A DNA stretch of 5,496 nucleotides from Nitrospira lenta (GTDB lineage: Bacteria; Nitrospirota; Nitrospiria; Nitrospirales; Nitrospiraceae). The stretch spans positions 1 through 5,496 of the forward strand of contig CAMDRK010000195.1 in NCBI GenBank assembly GCA_945906715.1. The letters run 5' to 3'. Shown here in pieces: positions 4,475 through 5,496 of the stretch. The position numbers and the translations under genes are program-made. How positions within the stretch are numbered: position 1 is the stretch's first letter; every line of letters starts with the position of its first letter. Below the pieces are notes generated by a model. That model ran no database searches. It was not told the DNA's origin and was given only the letters and a program-made list of their open reading frames with translations.

Positions 4475-5358
4475 CAACAGACCAACATGTAGGTTTGTTC
4501 ACGGCCCCGTGTCCGCGCCACCTCTTGTAACCGAGGATCTTGCAAAAACCCCGCTCGACCAGTCGGCATCACCACAAACACATAATCATAGCGACTGCCT
4601 TGTACCCGATAGATGGTCAAACAATAGGCCAGCTCCACAATCGTAGGATCCAGGGTCACCACAGGCCTGACTCAAGACGGAGTCGCACCCCTGACCCATC
4701 TGGCCCGACCACCATTCCCACCATGCCGTTGTAGACCGGCGGGGTCACCGTGTAGCAGTTCTTCGTCACCATCACCCGATCCCCCACACGAAACCCCGCA
4801 CCCACTGGGACGCCTTCCGGATTCACGGCCGCTTGCAAGAGGTGATTGAGTCGCCGCACCCCCAACTCCCCATCATGGACCGGCGCGAGCACCTGCCACT
4901 CTGACCCCTCCTGAACACAGGACAAGACCCGTCGCACGAGACTGTCCTGCACATGACCAGACGACCCGCATTTCACCGTCGTCACTCGCACACGCTCAGG
5001 CCCGTCCTCTCGAAGAAAAGGGGGCAACACCAGTGCCGGTAAACATCCCAGTAACTCGGTCATCACCGACACCGATCCGACCGGGGGCAACTGCCGTGGA
5101 TCACCAGAAAACACAATTTGGCCACGACACACACTGAGGAGCCGAGACAGAATCGGCCAGACCAACATCGACATTTCAACGACAAAGACGACGTCCTGGG
5201 TCACCACCTCAACCGAATACTCGCCCCCGCCGACGATAGAGCATAAACACATCCTGATACATCGTCCGCACCGTGCGGAGCGAGCCCTTCGCAATCTCTC
5301 GGGCTAACGCCCCCCAGCTGGCCGCCAACAACCAGCGCAACACTGGCCCTAGCCCGCA
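4474..5358 (-). pseudogene. Broken RecD/RecD2-like helicase (C-terminal portion), two frame changes
   Basis: Three overlapping minus-strand frames together read as the later motifs of a RecD-type superfamily 1 DNA helicase. Segment 1 (5358 to about 5224) has LLAASWGALAREI and LRTVRTMY, the place of motif Ia and TIHRLL. Segment 2 (about 5228 to 4656) has the Walker B region VFVVEMSML, motif III GDPRQLPPVGS (5073-5105), WQVLAPVHDGELGVRRLN and FRVGDRVMVTKN. Segment 3 (about 4666 to 4474) has motif VI LAYCLTIYRVQGSRYD and VARTRGREQTYMLV, as in the UvrD_C_2 domain. Frame 1 joins frame 2 if one G is removed from the G5 run (5224-5228). Frame 2 joins frame 3 if one base is added near GGCC (4664-4667). 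The Walker B Asp is Val (codon 5178-5180) and no Walker A was found. Decay is the simplest reading; homopolymer sequencing errors could explain the indels but not the missing motifs. Confidence 0.75.
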
Positions 5359-5496
5359 TTATTCACGACTGATGGTCAGAGGGGCAGTGGCCGCCATATT
5401 GGAGAGGCCGCCGACTCCTCGGCCTCTGTCGCGGTCGCTGACGGCAGCGGCGGGGCCCCACGTTCTCTGTTGGGAGTGGTCCCGTGGTCGTCGCAC
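5359..5496 (-). other. Unassigned GC-rich sequence at the window edge
   Basis: Two minus-strand frames are open from the window edge. One ends at TAA 5359-5361 after 45 codons and is rich in Arg and Gly. The other ends at TGA 5376-5378 after 39 codons and is rich in Ala, Pro, Ser and Glu, like a disordered tail. Neither has a recognisable motif, and both show G/C-rich third positions, so I cannot choose between them. The stretch could be the end of an upstream gene or a degraded upstream part of the helicase. The Walker A motif expected in the latter case is not visible. Confidence 0.3.

Noticed and set aside
5293..5330. GGQLGGVS in one minus-strand frame as a Walker A remnant
   Set aside because: The Lys is Val and the P-loop spacing to motif Ia would be only a few bases, in a different frame. 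RecD helicases need about 20-30 residues between them.
1..5496. CRISPR array, tRNA or rRNA genes
   Set aside because: No regularly spaced direct repeats were seen, nor any cloverleaf-like segment or rRNA-like stretch, on either strand by eye.

Overview
All well-supported genes lie on the minus strand, so the window reads biologically from right to left. The best-anchored part is the left end. A 110-aa F-type prepropilin gene (traA-like, 344-676) is followed by a traL-like gene that runs off the window at base 1. This is the order in which F-type conjugative type IV secretion operons begin, so the window is probably the upstream edge of a conjugation region on a plasmid or integrative conjugative element. 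The host is Gram-negative: an F-type pilus, an OmpA-like envelope protein and a predicted outer-membrane barrel are all present. The window is moderately GC-rich by eye. The phylum cannot be fixed from sequence alone; the divergence of the tra proteins would fit Nitrospirota or an environmental proteobacterium, but that is a guess.

Layout, right to left. 5359-5496 is unassigned GC-rich sequence with two competing short open frames. 4474-5358 is the C-terminal part of a RecD/RecD2-like superfamily 1 helicase, broken by two single-base frame changes and lacking the Walker B aspartate. Next comes a 93-aa unknown ORF (4183-4464), whose ribosome binding site overlaps the helicase stop codon. It is followed by a 273-aa predicted outer-membrane barrel with a signal peptide (3279-4100). 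Immediately downstream is a dead fragment of an IS200/IS605-type tnpB (2965-3258), with an in-frame TGA replacing a zinc-finger cysteine and with the element's terminal hairpin (2932-2953) intact.

Then comes a two-gene module: a ribbon-helix-helix-like protein (2556-2882) overlapping by 8 bases a 204-aa Fic-domain protein (1949-2563). It has the architecture of a toxin-antitoxin pair. A possible promoter with a palindromic spacer sits between the IS end and this module. After a gap holding one tiny plus-strand ORF comes an envelope protein with an OmpA-like C-terminal region (867-1721). A putative leader and promoter region follows, and then traA and traL, separated by a perfect 12-bp-stem hairpin.

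How the parts fit: traA and traL serve pilus assembly, and the two envelope proteins could be accessory to mating or be ordinary surface proteins. The Fic pair would act in maintenance or host interference. The tnpB scar and broken helicase show that the region upstream of the tra genes has taken insertions and is decaying. No rRNA, tRNA or CRISPR array was seen.
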